Shown here in pieces: positions 9,334-17,894 of a DNA stretch of 64,000 nt. Below the pieces are notes generated by a model. That model saw only the letters and a program-made list of their open reading frames with translations. It searched no databases and was not told the DNA's origin. Origin of the DNA: CAWGXZ01 sp963826695 (GTDB taxonomy: Bacteria; Pseudomonadota; Gammaproteobacteria; Burkholderiales; Burkholderiaceae_C); the NCBI GenBank assembly GCA_963826695.1, contig CAWGXZ010000006.1, positions 124,001 through 188,000 of the forward strand. The letters are read 5' to 3'. The stretch's first letter is position 1, and every line of letters starts with the position of its first letter. The translations under genes were made by a program, and so were the position numbers.

Positions 9334-12057
9334 ATGCAAGCCCATCTTTCCAAACCGGGCGTCGGCCCCTTCAAGTACCACGTCGGGGTCAGCTCGCTGA
9401 CCCAGATCGCTTCGCGGCACGACCGCGTGTGCGTGCTCAACATCCTCGGCGGCGAATCGCGCGACGTGACGCCGGTCAGCCATGCCTACTCGGGAGGCAA
9501 CGTCGTGTTCGGCACGGCGCCGGGCAAGGGCGGCAGCGTCCTCGAGACGCCGATCGGCGGCATCCCGGTCTTCGACAACGTGCGCGACGGTCTCGCAGCC
9601 GGCCATCGCTTCGACTGTGGCGTCGTCTACCTGCCGCCCTCGGCCGCGCGCGACGGCGTCGCCGAGCTCGTCCGCGTCAATCCGGACTTGCGCAAGATCT
9701 TCATCATCACCGAGAAGATCGCGGTGCGCGACGCGCGCGAGATCCGCGCGATGGGCCAGCAGAACGGCATCGACATCTTCGGTGCCAACGGCCTCGGCGT
9801 GGCCGACGCGTGGAACGAGGTCCGCATCGGCGGCGCGCTCGGCGGCGACAGCCCGGCTGACTCGCTGCGTCGCGGGTCGATCGCGATCTTCTCCAACTCG
9901 GGCGGCTTCTCGACCACCATCGCACAGTACCTGCGCATGGCGGGCTGGGGCACGACCACCGTGATCTCGAGCGGCAAGGACGTCTATATCCACTACGCCG
10001 CGCCGGAGTTCGCATTCGCCCTCGCCAACGACGCGCGCAGCAAGGCAGCGGTGCTCTACTGCGAGCCGGGTGGGTATTACGAATTCGACGCCGAATTCAC
10101 GAAGCCGGTCGTCGCCTGCGTCGTCGGGCGCTGGAAGAGCAAGCTCACGCGCGCGGTCGGCCACGCCGGCGCCATGGCGGGCGGCAGCGACGACGCGCTC
10201 GCCAAGGAGCGCTGGTTCATGGAGAAATTCGGCGTCGACGGCATCTACACGCCCGAGCAGCCGATCTTCTCGGCGAAGGGTGCGCTGGTCACCAACATCG
10301 CGCACATCCCTGCGGCGCTCACCGCGGTCATGCGCGCCAATGCGACGCTGCCCGACTTCGCGCCTGAAGGCAACCTGGCGCTCAAGCCCTGGTTCGGCTC
10401 CGACGAAGGGCTCGACCTGCCGGATCACCTGCGCATTCCAACCGTGCAGGCGCCCGGCGTGTACGGCCAACAGGTGGAGATGCTCAACCGCCAGATCGGC
10501 ATCGTGGTGCCGCGCCAGCCGATGAAGGACGCTTCGGGGGCGTCGCAAATGGATTCCGTCACGCAGGTCAGCAGCCTGCACGCGACGAGCATGCTCGCCG
10601 CGGCACTGCGCCCGTTCGAATCGGCGGTCGCACTCGCGCTGCTGCACGACGCGGGCGGCGAGAACGACGCCAAACTGATCGCGCCCGCCGTGGCCGCGTT
10701 CGTCAACCTGCATGGACGGCCCGAACTCGCCGCCGCCGAGGCCAGCCGCGAGGCGGGCAACGCACCGAACGCGGTGCTGGCCGCGGCGGCTTCGATCGTC
10801 GGGCCGCGCCGGCAGCAGGCCGCGCGCGACGCCCTCGTCTTCATGATCGAGCAGTTCCACGCCGCCGGCCTCGGCAACGAGTTCGGCGCATCGCTCAGCG
10901 ACACCTTCGACGTTGCCGGCGTCGACCTCCGCGGCGCGCCCGAGCTGACGACCGGCCAGTCCGACGAGCGCGCACAGGCGCTGATCGCCGGCGTGCACGC
11001 GCGCGGTGGCCGTTCGGTGTTCCTGCGCTGGCTGCTCGGCTTGCCCGGCCATCCGACCGAGGCGGCGGTGCTGGCGGCCATCTCGGCCACGCTGACATGG
11101 GGACCGCTGATGCGCAAGCGCATCTCGCGCCTGACTGCGGAAAGCTGCCCCTGGTGGCTGCAGCTCTTCGGCACGCTGATCGGCGCCTCGGCAGATTCCG
11201 CACGCCATGAGCCGCAGCGCTTCGCCGGCATCGATCGAGACGACATGCTGGGCCGCGCCGGGCTCGGCGAGATCGCCTACGCCGCGCTGCTGGGCAGCAA
11301 GCCCAACGCCGGCGATCGCTTCGCCTTCGAGACTTTGGTCGGCCTGCTGCTGACCAACGGACCTGGCGCGATTTCGGCCCAGGGCGCCAAAGGTGCGGTG
11401 TCGGCAGACGGACCCGAGCAGCCGCGGCGCGTGCAGCTCAACAAGGCGCTGGTCGGCTTTCTGTCGCACACGGGCTACGCGCACGGCGGCAACGGTTACG
11501 AAGGCATCGCGTTCCTCGAGGAGCGGTTCCGCGCAACCGACCTGCAGGACCCGTCCGACCCGAAGCACGGCATCGATCTGGTCGCGCTCGCCGACCAGGC
11601 GGTCGCGAGCTATGCGCAGTACAAGGGCGAGCGCAAGGCCGCCGGCAGTCTGGACATCGCCAAGCTGCCCGGGGTGAACCACCCGGTGTTCAAGGACAAG
11701 CCGGTCAACCACGATCCGCGCGAAGTCTTCATCGCCAAGGTGTTCGAGGAGCGCGGCGAGAGCAACGTGTTCCACGCGTTCTATCGCACGCTGGTGCAAC
11801 GGCTGCACGAGGCCGGCGTGTCGCGCAACGTGTATTGCGTCAACGTCGACGCCGTGATCGCCGCGCTGCTGCTGAAGATGCTCTGGAAGCCGCTGCGCGC
11901 CGGCGAGATCGGACCGCGCGACCTCGAGACCGCTGCCTTCACGATTTTCCTGTACCCGCGCATGCTCGGCTGTGCCGCCGAGATCGACGACCACATGAAC
12001 CGCGGTCGCAACATGGACACCCGCACCCCCGCGTCGGCGTGCCGCTTCGTCGCCTGA
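9334..12057 (+). CDS. ATP-citrate-lyase-like large subunit with atypical lyase active site
   Basis: A 907-residue protein with a CoA-binding/ligase half (about residues 1-340) and a citrate-synthase-like C-terminal half. The phosphorylated histidine is His277 in AVGHAGAMAGG. In the C-terminal domain, LPGVNHPVFKD (His783) and VNVDAVIAALLLKML (Asp839) line up with the second histidine and the aspartate of ATP citrate lyase (GIGH and NVD motifs), but the first catalytic histidine, normally in a DHGP motif, is Asn675 in TNGPGAIS. The chain is about 300 residues longer than usual AclA proteins (about 600), the surplus lying around residues 380-650. It follows the small subunit directly and precedes tctC, a dehydrogenase and a thioesterase, suggesting a catabolic route for an organic acid rather than the reductive TCA cycle. 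Confidence 0.78.
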   Translation: MQAHLSKPGVGPFKYHVGVSSLTQIASRHDRVCVLNILGGESRDVTPVSHAYSGGNVVFGTAPGKGGSVLETPIGGIPVFDNVRDGLAAGHRFDCGVVYLPPSAARDGVAELVRVNPDLRKIFIITEKIAVRDAREIRAMGQQNGIDIFGANGLGVADAWNEVRIGGALGGDSPADSLRRGSIAIFSNSGGFSTTIAQYLRMAGWGTTTVISSGKDVYIHYAAPEFAFALANDARSKAAVLYCEPGGYYEFDAEFTKPVVACVVGRWKSKLTRAVGHAGAMAGGSDDALAKERWFMEKFGVDGIYTPEQPIFSAKGALVTNIAHIPAALTAVMRANATLPDFAPEGNLALKPWFGSDEGLDLPDHLRIPTVQAPGVYGQQVEMLNRQIGIVVPRQPMKDASGASQMDSVTQVSSLHATSMLAAALRPFESAVALALLHDAGGENDAKLIAPAVAAFVNLHGRPELAAAEASREAGNAPNAVLAAAASIVGPRRQQAARDALVFMIEQFHAAGLGNEFGASLSDTFDVAGVDLRGAPELTTGQSDERAQALIAGVHARGGRSVFLRWLLGLPGHPTEAAVLAAISATLTWGPLMRKRISRLTAESCPWWLQLFGTLIGASADSARHEPQRFAGIDRDDMLGRAGLGEIAYAALLGSKPNAGDRFAFETLVGLLLTNGPGAISAQGAKGAVSADGPEQPRRVQLNKALVGFLSHTGYAHGGNGYEGIAFLEERFRATDLQDPSDPKHGIDLVALADQAVASYAQYKGERKAAGSLDIAKLPGVNHPVFKDKPVNHDPREVFIAKVFEERGESNVFHAFYRTLVQRLHEAGVSRNVYCVNVDAVIAALLLKMLWKPLRAGEIGPRDLETAAFTIFLYPRMLGCAAEIDDHMNRGRNMDTRTPASACRFVA

Positions 12058-12105
12058 GCCATGCCACTGACCGATCAATCCAGCCCGAATTCGAGGAAAG
12101 CAAAA

Positions 12106-13116
12106 ATGAGAACCCATCCCTCCCAGTCGCCCCGTCGCACGGTGCTCGCCGCCGCAGTCATCGCCGTCCTCGCACCGCTGCCTGCGGCCGCGCAGGATGC
12201 CGCCAAGGACTACCCGAGCAAGACCATCACGATCGTCGTCCCGTATGCGGCCGGCGGCAGCTCCGATACCCGGGCGCGCCAGCTCAGCGAGAAGCTGCAG
12301 AAGATTCTGGGCAAGCCGGTCATCGTCGATAACAAGGCCGGCGGCAACGGCAACATCGGTACCGAATTCATCACCCGGGCAGCCCCCGACGGCCACACGA
12401 TCGGCATCGGCAACTTCGCTCCGCTCGCCGTCAACAAGGCGCTGTACCCGAAGCTCGGCTTCGACCCGCAGAGAGACCTGCTTCCCGTGGCGCTGATCGA
12501 GAAGGGGCCGGTCGTGCTGGTCGTCAGCAACGACAAGTCGCCGCACAAGAGCCTGAAGGAACTGCTGGCGGCGGCCAAGGCCACGCCGGGCAAGATGAGC
12601 TACGCATCGGCAGGCTCGGGCGGCGCCTACCACCTGGCCGGTGAAATGTTCAACCTCTCGGCGGGCACCACCGCCGTCCACATCCCGTACAAGGGCGGCG
12701 GCCCGGCGGTCAACGACCTGCTGGGCGGAACCGTCGACTATATGTTCGACATGGTGCCGGCGACGCTGGGCTACGTGAAAGCGAGTCCGCCGAAGATGAG
12801 GGCGCTCGCGCTCGCCAGCGACAAGCGGCTCCCGGCGCTGCCCGACGTGCCGACTTTCGCCGAGCTGGGGATCAAGAACATGGAGATCTCCAACTGGATC
12901 GGCATCGTCGCCCCCAAGGGCACCCCGCCTGCGATCGTCGCCAAGCTGAACCAGGCGGTCAACAAGGCGCTGCAGGAGCCTGACCTCGCCCAGCGCATCA
13001 CGTCGGCGGGCAACATCATCGGCGGTGGCAGCCCGCAGGATTTCGCCAACTTCATCGCGGCGGAATCGGCGCGCTGGACGAAGCTGATCAAGGAGCGTGG
13101 AATCCAGGCGGAATGA
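12106..13116 (+). CDS. TctC-family (Bug) tripartite tricarboxylate transporter binding protein
   Basis: A 336-residue periplasmic binding protein. The N-terminus has a basic region and a hydrophobic stretch ending LPAAAQDA, a signal peptide. The mature part shows the family hallmarks TITIVVPYAAGGSSDT, VIVDNKAGGNGNIGTE, MSYASAGSGGAYHLAGEMF, IPYKGGGPAVNDLLGG and LPALPDVPTFAELG. ATG 12106 has GAGGAAAG 8 bases upstream. The membrane partners TctA/TctB are not in the window, which is common for Bug proteins. Position directly after the ATP-citrate-lyase-like genes suggests it captures the acid they metabolise. Confidence 0.92.
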   Translation: MRTHPSQSPRRTVLAAAVIAVLAPLPAAAQDAAKDYPSKTITIVVPYAAGGSSDTRARQLSEKLQKILGKPVIVDNKAGGNGNIGTEFITRAAPDGHTIGIGNFAPLAVNKALYPKLGFDPQRDLLPVALIEKGPVVLVVSNDKSPHKSLKELLAAAKATPGKMSYASAGSGGAYHLAGEMFNLSAGTTAVHIPYKGGGPAVNDLLGGTVDYMFDMVPATLGYVKASPPKMRALALASDKRLPALPDVPTFAELGIKNMEISNWIGIVAPKGTPPAIVAKLNQAVNKALQEPDLAQRITSAGNIIGGGSPQDFANFIAAESARWTKLIKERGIQAE

Positions 13117-13123
13117 CACCGAC

Positions 13124-14200
13124 ATGAAGCTGCTTGTGCTGCCGGCCGATGGCATCGGCCCCGAAATCGTCGCCGCGGCCCTGGAGGTGCTGCGCGCAGC
13201 CGATGCCAGGTTCCAGCTCGGCCTCGAATACGAACATGACGACGTCGGCTTTGCGAGCCTCCAAAAGCACGGAACGACGCTGCGGCATGAGGTGCTCGAT
13301 CGCGCGGCGCAATGCGACGGCGTGATCCTGGGTACGCAGTCACATGCCGACTATCCGCCGCCCGAGCAGGGCGGGCGCAACGTGTCGGCCGCCTTTCGGG
13401 TCGGGCTGGACCTTTATGCGAACGTGCGGCCTGCACGCACGCGTGCCTTTCTCACCTCGAACCTGCGGGCAGGGCGCAGCATGGATTTGGTCATCATGCG
13501 CGAGGCCACCGAAGGTTTCTACCCCGACCGCAACATGAGTCGCGGCTGGGGCGAGGTGATGCCCGACCCCGACATGGCGCTGTCGATCCGCAAGATCACC
13601 CGCAAGGCATGCGACCGCATCGCCCGCCGGGCGTTCGATCTCGCGCGCACGCGCCGGCGCAAGGTCACGGCGATCCACAAGGCCAACAGCTTCCACATGA
13701 CGGATGGACTTTTTCTCGAGTGCACCCGCGCCGTGGCCTTGGAATACCCCGACGTCGAACTCGACGACCTTCTGGTCGATGCGGCCACCGCGCACCTGGT
13801 GCGTGAGCCGGAGCGCTTCGACGTCCTCCTGGCGACCAATTTTTACGGCGACATCCTGTCGGACCTCGCGAGCGAGCTGTCAGGCGGTCTGGGCCTTGGG
13901 GGATCGATCATGGCCAGCGATGTCCTGTGCTGTGCGCAGGCGCAACACGGCTCGGCACCGACCCTGGCTGGCAAGGACGTCGCCAACCCGACCGCCATGA
14001 TCCTCTCGGTTGCGATGCTCCTGGCCTGGCTCGGCAAACGCCACGTTCGCAACGAACTGGTGGACGCTGCGGCCTGGATCGATCGCAGCGTCGACGGGCT
14101 TCTGGAAAATCCCGCCACGCGCACCACCGATCTTCAGGGAACCCTGGGATGTCGTGACTTCGGTCGCCTGGTTGCCGAACGTGTGGGTGCGGTGCAATGA
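13124..14200 (+). CDS. Isopropylmalate/isocitrate-family NAD(P)-dependent decarboxylating dehydrogenase
   Basis: A 358-residue beta-decarboxylating dehydrogenase. It has the N-terminal LPADGIGPEIVAAA, the substrate segment VIMREATEGFYPDRN, the catalytic lysine region TAIHKANSFHMTDGLF, and the metal-binding aspartates in LLATNFYGDILSDLASEL. The REATEGFY wording is closer to isocitrate/tartrate-type members than to LeuB, and no leu genes are near, so leucine synthesis is unlikely. The ATG at 13124, a few bases after the tctC stop, matches the family start MKLLVLPADGIGP. The stop overlaps the next ATG by four bases. The likely job is oxidation and decarboxylation of a hydroxy-acid intermediate of the locus; the exact substrate is unknown. 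Confidence 0.85.
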   Translation: MKLLVLPADGIGPEIVAAALEVLRAADARFQLGLEYEHDDVGFASLQKHGTTLRHEVLDRAAQCDGVILGTQSHADYPPPEQGGRNVSAAFRVGLDLYANVRPARTRAFLTSNLRAGRSMDLVIMREATEGFYPDRNMSRGWGEVMPDPDMALSIRKITRKACDRIARRAFDLARTRRRKVTAIHKANSFHMTDGLFLECTRAVALEYPDVELDDLLVDAATAHLVREPERFDVLLATNFYGDILSDLASELSGGLGLGGSIMASDVLCCAQAQHGSAPTLAGKDVANPTAMILSVAMLLAWLGKRHVRNELVDAAAWIDRSVDGLLENPATRTTDLQGTLGCRDFGRLVAERVGAVQ

Positions 14201-14715
14201 ACCTGCCCGCACACCAGCTGAGCATGACGGTGTTGATGACCCCGGACACCGCGAACTTCGCAGGCAATGTGCACGGCGGCACCATCCTCAAGCTCCTCGA
14301 CCAGGTGGCCTACGCCTGCGCAAGCCGGTATGCGAGCCGTTACGTCGTCACCTTGTCGGTCGATCAGGTGCGATTCCGGCAGCCGGTGCACGTCGGCGAT
14401 CTCGTGACCTTCCTGGCGGCTGTCAACCACACCGGCAGCTCGTCGATGGAGGTCGGGATCAAGGTGATCGCCGAGGACATTCGCTCGCAGGAGACGCGTC
14501 ACGTGAACAGCTGCTTCTTCACGATGGTCGCAGTGGACGACGAGCGCAAGCCGGTCCCGGTGACGCCGTTGCGCCCGTTCTCGCCCGACGAGAAGCGGCG
14601 CCATGCAGCCGCCATCGCACGCAGGCAGCTGGGGCGTGAGTTCGAGCAGCGCGCGGCCGGAGCCGTTGCCAGGTCCGGTACCGATTCGGTGCCGAATGGG
14701 GCCCCGACCAACTGA
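14197..14715 (+). CDS. Acyl-CoA thioesterase, hotdog fold (YciA/ACOT type)
   Basis: A 172-residue hotdog thioesterase with TANFAGNVHGGTILKLLDQ, TLSVDQVRFRQPVHVGDLV and GSSSMEVGIKVIAED, the recognisable YciA/acyl-CoA hydrolase motifs. The first 125 residues form the domain; the remaining tail is polar and of no clear family. ATG 14197 overlaps the dehydrogenase stop (ATGA). As last gene of the 8.0-14.7 kb set it could release free acid and CoA from an intermediate or relieve CoA trapping. Specificity cannot be read from sequence. Confidence 0.88.
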   Translation: MNLPAHQLSMTVLMTPDTANFAGNVHGGTILKLLDQVAYACASRYASRYVVTLSVDQVRFRQPVHVGDLVTFLAAVNHTGSSSMEVGIKVIAEDIRSQETRHVNSCFFTMVAVDDERKPVPVTPLRPFSPDEKRRHAAAIARRQLGREFEQRAAGAVARSGTDSVPNGAPTN

Positions 14716-14766
14716 CCAAGCGCCGCGCTGCCACGAACCATCCGCCTGTGCGGCGAGCATCCCGAC

Positions 14767-15886
14767 TCACCCCACCAGCACCGTCTCCGGGTCGCTACAG
14801 GCATAGCCGAGCTGGTCCGCCACGGCGCGGTACGTCACCTTCCCCTCCGCCACGTTCAGCCCGTTGCAGAAGTGCGGGATCGTCGCGCAGCGCCTGCTTC
14901 CAGCCCTTGTTCGCCAGCGCCAGCACGAACGGCAAGGTCGCGTGGTTGAGCGCATCGGTCGAGGTCCGCGGCACCGCGCCGGGCATGTTGGTCACGCAGT
15001 AGTGCACGACGCCGTCGACGACGTAGGTCGGGCTCGCATGCGTGGTCGGCCTGGACGTCTCGAAGCAGCCGCCCTGGTCGATGGCGACGTCGACCAGCAC
15101 CGAGCCCGGCTTCATCCGCGAGACGAGTTCGCGCGTGACCAGCTTCGGTGCCGCGGCGCCGGGGATGAGCACGCCGCCGACGACCACGTCGGCCGACAGC
15201 ACCTGCTCCTCGACGGCGTCGCGACTCGAGTAGACCGTGACCACGCGGGCGCCGAGCAGCTGCTCGATCCGCCTCAATGCGTCGACGCTGCGATCGACGA
15301 CGACGACCTGCGCCCCGGCGGCGACCGCCATCCGCGCGGCATTGCTGCCGACGACGCCGGCGCCGAGCACCACCACCTTCGCCGGCGCCACGCCCGGAAC
15401 GCCGCCGAGCAGGATGCCGCGCCCGCCCTGCGCGCGCTCGAGATGGTGCGCCGCCGCCTGCACTGAAAGACGCCCGGCGACCTCGGACATCGGCGCGAGC
15501 AGCGGCAGTCCGCCGCCCGGCTGCGTGACGGTCTCGTAGGCGATGCAGACGGCGCCGCTCGCGACGAGCTCGCGGCACTGCACGGCATCGGCCGCGAGGT
15601 GGAGATAGGAGAACAGCACCTGCCCCGGGCGCAGCCGCGCGCGCTCGGCGCTCTGCGGCTCCTTCACCTTGACGATCAGCTCGGCACGCGCATAAATCTC
15701 GTCGGCGCCGGCGACGCACTCGGCGCCCGCACGCACGTAATCGGCGTCGGCCGCACCGACCGCCACGCCCGCACCGGGCTCGACCAACACCGCATGCCCG
15801 GCCGCCACCAGCTCGCGCACCGAGGCGGGCGTCAGGCCGACGCGGTACTCGTGGTCCTTGATCTCCTTCGGAACGCCGATCAGCAC
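14767..15886 (-). pseudogene. ald: ald, alanine dehydrogenase, one +1 frameshift near the C-terminus
   Basis: NAD-dependent alanine dehydrogenase converts alanine to pyruvate and ammonia. The start is GTG 15886 (VLIGVPKEIKDHEYRVGLTP) with GGGAG nine bases upstream. SYLHLAAD holds the catalytic His and VVVLGAGVVGSNAARMA the NAD fold. The frame changes near 14885: one extra C in GATCCC turns ALRDDPHFCNGLN out of frame. After removing it the protein ends VADQLGYACSDPETVLVG, the usual ald C-terminus, at about 372 residues. Only one base separates this from a normal gene, so a sequence error is likely. Confidence 0.9.
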
Positions 15887-16092
15887 GACGAAGCTCCCAA
15901 GATGCGTTCTGGGCTGGCGCACATGCCCGCGCAGGCGCCTTCGAGCGGCCAATGTACGGGAAGCCGACCGATGCGCGGGGCAGCTTCCGCATGGCCTGCC
16001 GTTGGCGATGGGGGAGCGACCGGGCAGGGACTCCGGTCGATCGACGGCGCACGCATGAACAAGAAGAAAAGTTCTCGAAGCACCCTTGTTAT

Positions 16093-16121
16093 ATTCCAAT
16101 TAGATTCCAATTGGATTCCAT
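16093..16121 (+). promoter_or_regulatory. Three 11-bp-phased ATTCCA repeats, probable ribbon-helix-helix operator
   Basis: ATTCCAATT at 16093 and 16104 and ATTCCAT at 16115 are direct repeats starting exactly 11 bp apart, one helical turn. The inner part TCCAATTGGA is also palindromic. The array ends 13 bp before the ATG of a ribbon-helix-helix protein, and such proteins bind phased direct repeats cooperatively, so autoregulation is likely. The AT-rich block stands out from the surrounding GC-rich DNA. Confidence 0.65.
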
Positions 16122-16134
16122 ACAGAGGCTCAGC

Positions 16135-16557
16135 ATGAACACCAACCTCCCCGTCGACCCCAGGACCCGCGCTGCCGATACCGAGAAGATGACGATCAAC
16201 ATGGGCGTCGTCGACCTCGGCCAGATCGACCTGCTGGTGCAGGAGGGCTTCTATTCCAACCGCAGCGACCTCGTCCGCACGGCGGTTCGCAACCAGCTGG
16301 CGCTGCACGCCGACGTGGTCAGGCAGACGGTCGCCCGGCGCACGCTGACCCTCGGGTTGCAGCACTTCAGCAAGGCCGACCTCGAGCAGCTGGAGCGTGC
16401 CGGCGAGCGAATCCACATCCAGGTCGTCGGCCTCGCGCGCATTGCCGACGACGTCACCCCCGAACTGGCCCGCGCCACGATCGAGTCGATTTCCGTGCTC
16501 GGCGCCTTCCATTCCAGCGCCGCAGTACGCCGTGCGCTGGCCGATCGAATCCATTGA
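16135..16557 (+). CDS. CopG/ribbon-helix-helix transcriptional regulator
   Basis: A 140-residue protein. The ribbon-helix-helix segment is around residues 18-55: EKMTINMGVVDLGQIDLLV forms the beta strand and first helix, followed by GFYSNRSDLVRTAVRNQLA, the typical second helix with a Ser-Arg-Ser-like turn. The C-terminal half (residues 60-140) is a longer domain seen in regulators beside PHB-depolymerase-like esterases in Burkholderiales. ATG 16135 follows AGAGG at 16123-16127. The gene sits 29 bp before the esterase gene, so one transcript probably carries both, controlled by the repeats at 16093-16121. Confidence 0.8.
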   Translation: MNTNLPVDPRTRAADTEKMTINMGVVDLGQIDLLVQEGFYSNRSDLVRTAVRNQLALHADVVRQTVARRTLTLGLQHFSKADLEQLERAGERIHIQVVGLARIADDVTPELARATIESISVLGAFHSSAAVRRALADRIH

Positions 16558-16586
16558 CCCCCATCCATTCCACCGGAAAAACAGCC

Positions 16587-17816
16587 ATGAACCCCCACTT
16601 CTCATCCCGATTTCCTTCGGTCGACATCGCGAGCATCACCGCGACGATCGAGAACGCCCTCGCTTCCGCCGGCCTGCAGACCAAGACCGGGCCGATGCAC
16701 GGCGTCACCGAAACGATCCGCCGCGCGCTTGCGTCGGCGGGCATGAACCCGGGCACGCCGGCCGGCACCGACCCCTCGGTCATCGACGTCGAGGCCCGCG
16801 TGGTCGGCGAAGCGCCGATCGAGCCGCCGCTGCCGAGCCGCTCGCCGCCGGTGAGCGAGCCGGCCGCACCCGGCGAGTTCGTCACGCGCCAGTTCCGCAA
16901 CGCGGCCGGCGCGCGCGCCTACAAGGTCTACACGCCGGCTTCGCAGTCGGGCAAGCCGATGCCGCTGATGGTCATGCTGCACGGCTGCACGCAGTCGCCC
17001 GACGACTTCGCCGCCGGCACGCAGATGAACCGGCTCGCCGAGGAGCACGGCTTCATCGTCGTCTACCCCGAGCAGGCCGCCAACGCCAACGGCTCGAAGT
17101 GCTGGAACTGGTTCAAGGCGCAGGACCAGGCGCGCGACAGCGGCGAGCCGTCGCTGATCGCCGGCATCACCCGCGAGGTCGCGGCGAGCCATCCGGTCGA
17201 CCCGCGGCGGATCTATGTGGCCGGGCTGTCGGCGGGCGCCGCCATGGCGGTGATCCTCGGCGAGACCTATCCGGAGCTGTACGCGGGCGTCGGGGCGCAC
17301 TCGGGCTTGCCTTACGCCGCCGCGCACGACATGCCGTCGGCGTTCGCGGCCATGTCGGGCGGCGGCGGCGGAATGCCCGACCTGTCGAACCTGCCAGGGT
17401 TGGCCGATCTGCCGGGCCTGGGCAAGCTGCCCGGCGCGGCGCCCGGCCCGCGCAGGCAGGCGGCGCACTTCGTGCCGACGATCGTCTTCCACGGCGACCA
17501 GGACCAGACGGTGCGGCAAGCCAACGGCGCCGAGATCGTCCACCAGGCGCGCCACGCACTGGCAACGGAAAGCGCTGGGCCGCTGCCGACGCCCACGGTG
17601 AAAAGCGGCGTCGCGCCGCGAGGTCGCGCCTTCACCCAGACGGTGTACGCCGATGCCGACGGCCGGCCACGCATCGAGTCGTGGCTGCTGCATGGCGCCG
17701 GGCACGCCTGGTCGGGCGGCGACGCCAGCGGCTCGTACACCGACGGCAGCGGACCCGCGGCCTCGGCCGAGATGCTCCGCTTCTTCCTGGCGCAACCTCA
17801 GGCCGGCTCGGCCTGA
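16587..17816 (+). CDS. PHB-depolymerase-family (LpqC/feruloyl-esterase type) esterase
   Basis: A 409-residue alpha/beta hydrolase of the PHB depolymerase/LpqC family. The oxyanion segment is LMVMLHGCTQSPDDFAAGTQ, the lipase box YVAGLSAGAAMAVILGE, the acid residue lies in FHGDQDQTV and the histidine in LLHGAGHAWSGG. The insert near residue 265, GMPDLSNLPGLADLPGLG, is a short low-complexity Leu-Pro-Gly repeat. No signal peptide is evident, so an intracellular ester or oligomer substrate is possible. It is transcribed with the upstream ribbon-helix-helix regulator. The gene ends 78 bp before the convergent GTPase gene. Confidence 0.85.
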   Translation: MNPHFSSRFPSVDIASITATIENALASAGLQTKTGPMHGVTETIRRALASAGMNPGTPAGTDPSVIDVEARVVGEAPIEPPLPSRSPPVSEPAAPGEFVTRQFRNAAGARAYKVYTPASQSGKPMPLMVMLHGCTQSPDDFAAGTQMNRLAEEHGFIVVYPEQAANANGSKCWNWFKAQDQARDSGEPSLIAGITREVAASHPVDPRRIYVAGLSAGAAMAVILGETYPELYAGVGAHSGLPYAAAHDMPSAFAAMSGGGGGMPDLSNLPGLADLPGLGKLPGAAPGPRRQAAHFVPTIVFHGDQDQTVRQANGAEIVHQARHALATESAGPLPTPTVKSGVAPRGRAFTQTVYADADGRPRIESWLLHGAGHAWSGGDASGSYTDGSGPAASAEMLRFFLAQPQAGSA

Positions 17817-17894
17817 GGCGCAGGGGCCTTCGCACCGGGCGGGGCTGCGGCCCGCTCCAGCGGGCACCCCCTGCAGGTCCGACGCCTCGCGGCG

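Noticed and set aside
9223..13155. Very long minus-strand open frame (1310 codons) opposite the ATP-citrate-lyase-like operon
   Set aside because: Composition is Arg/Ala/Asp/His-rich with no domain; it mirrors the third-position GC of the real plus-strand genes.
13124..14200. Dehydrogenase as LeuB of leucine synthesis
   Set aside because: No leuC, leuD or leuA nearby and the REATEGFY substrate segment fits isocitrate/tartrate-type members better.
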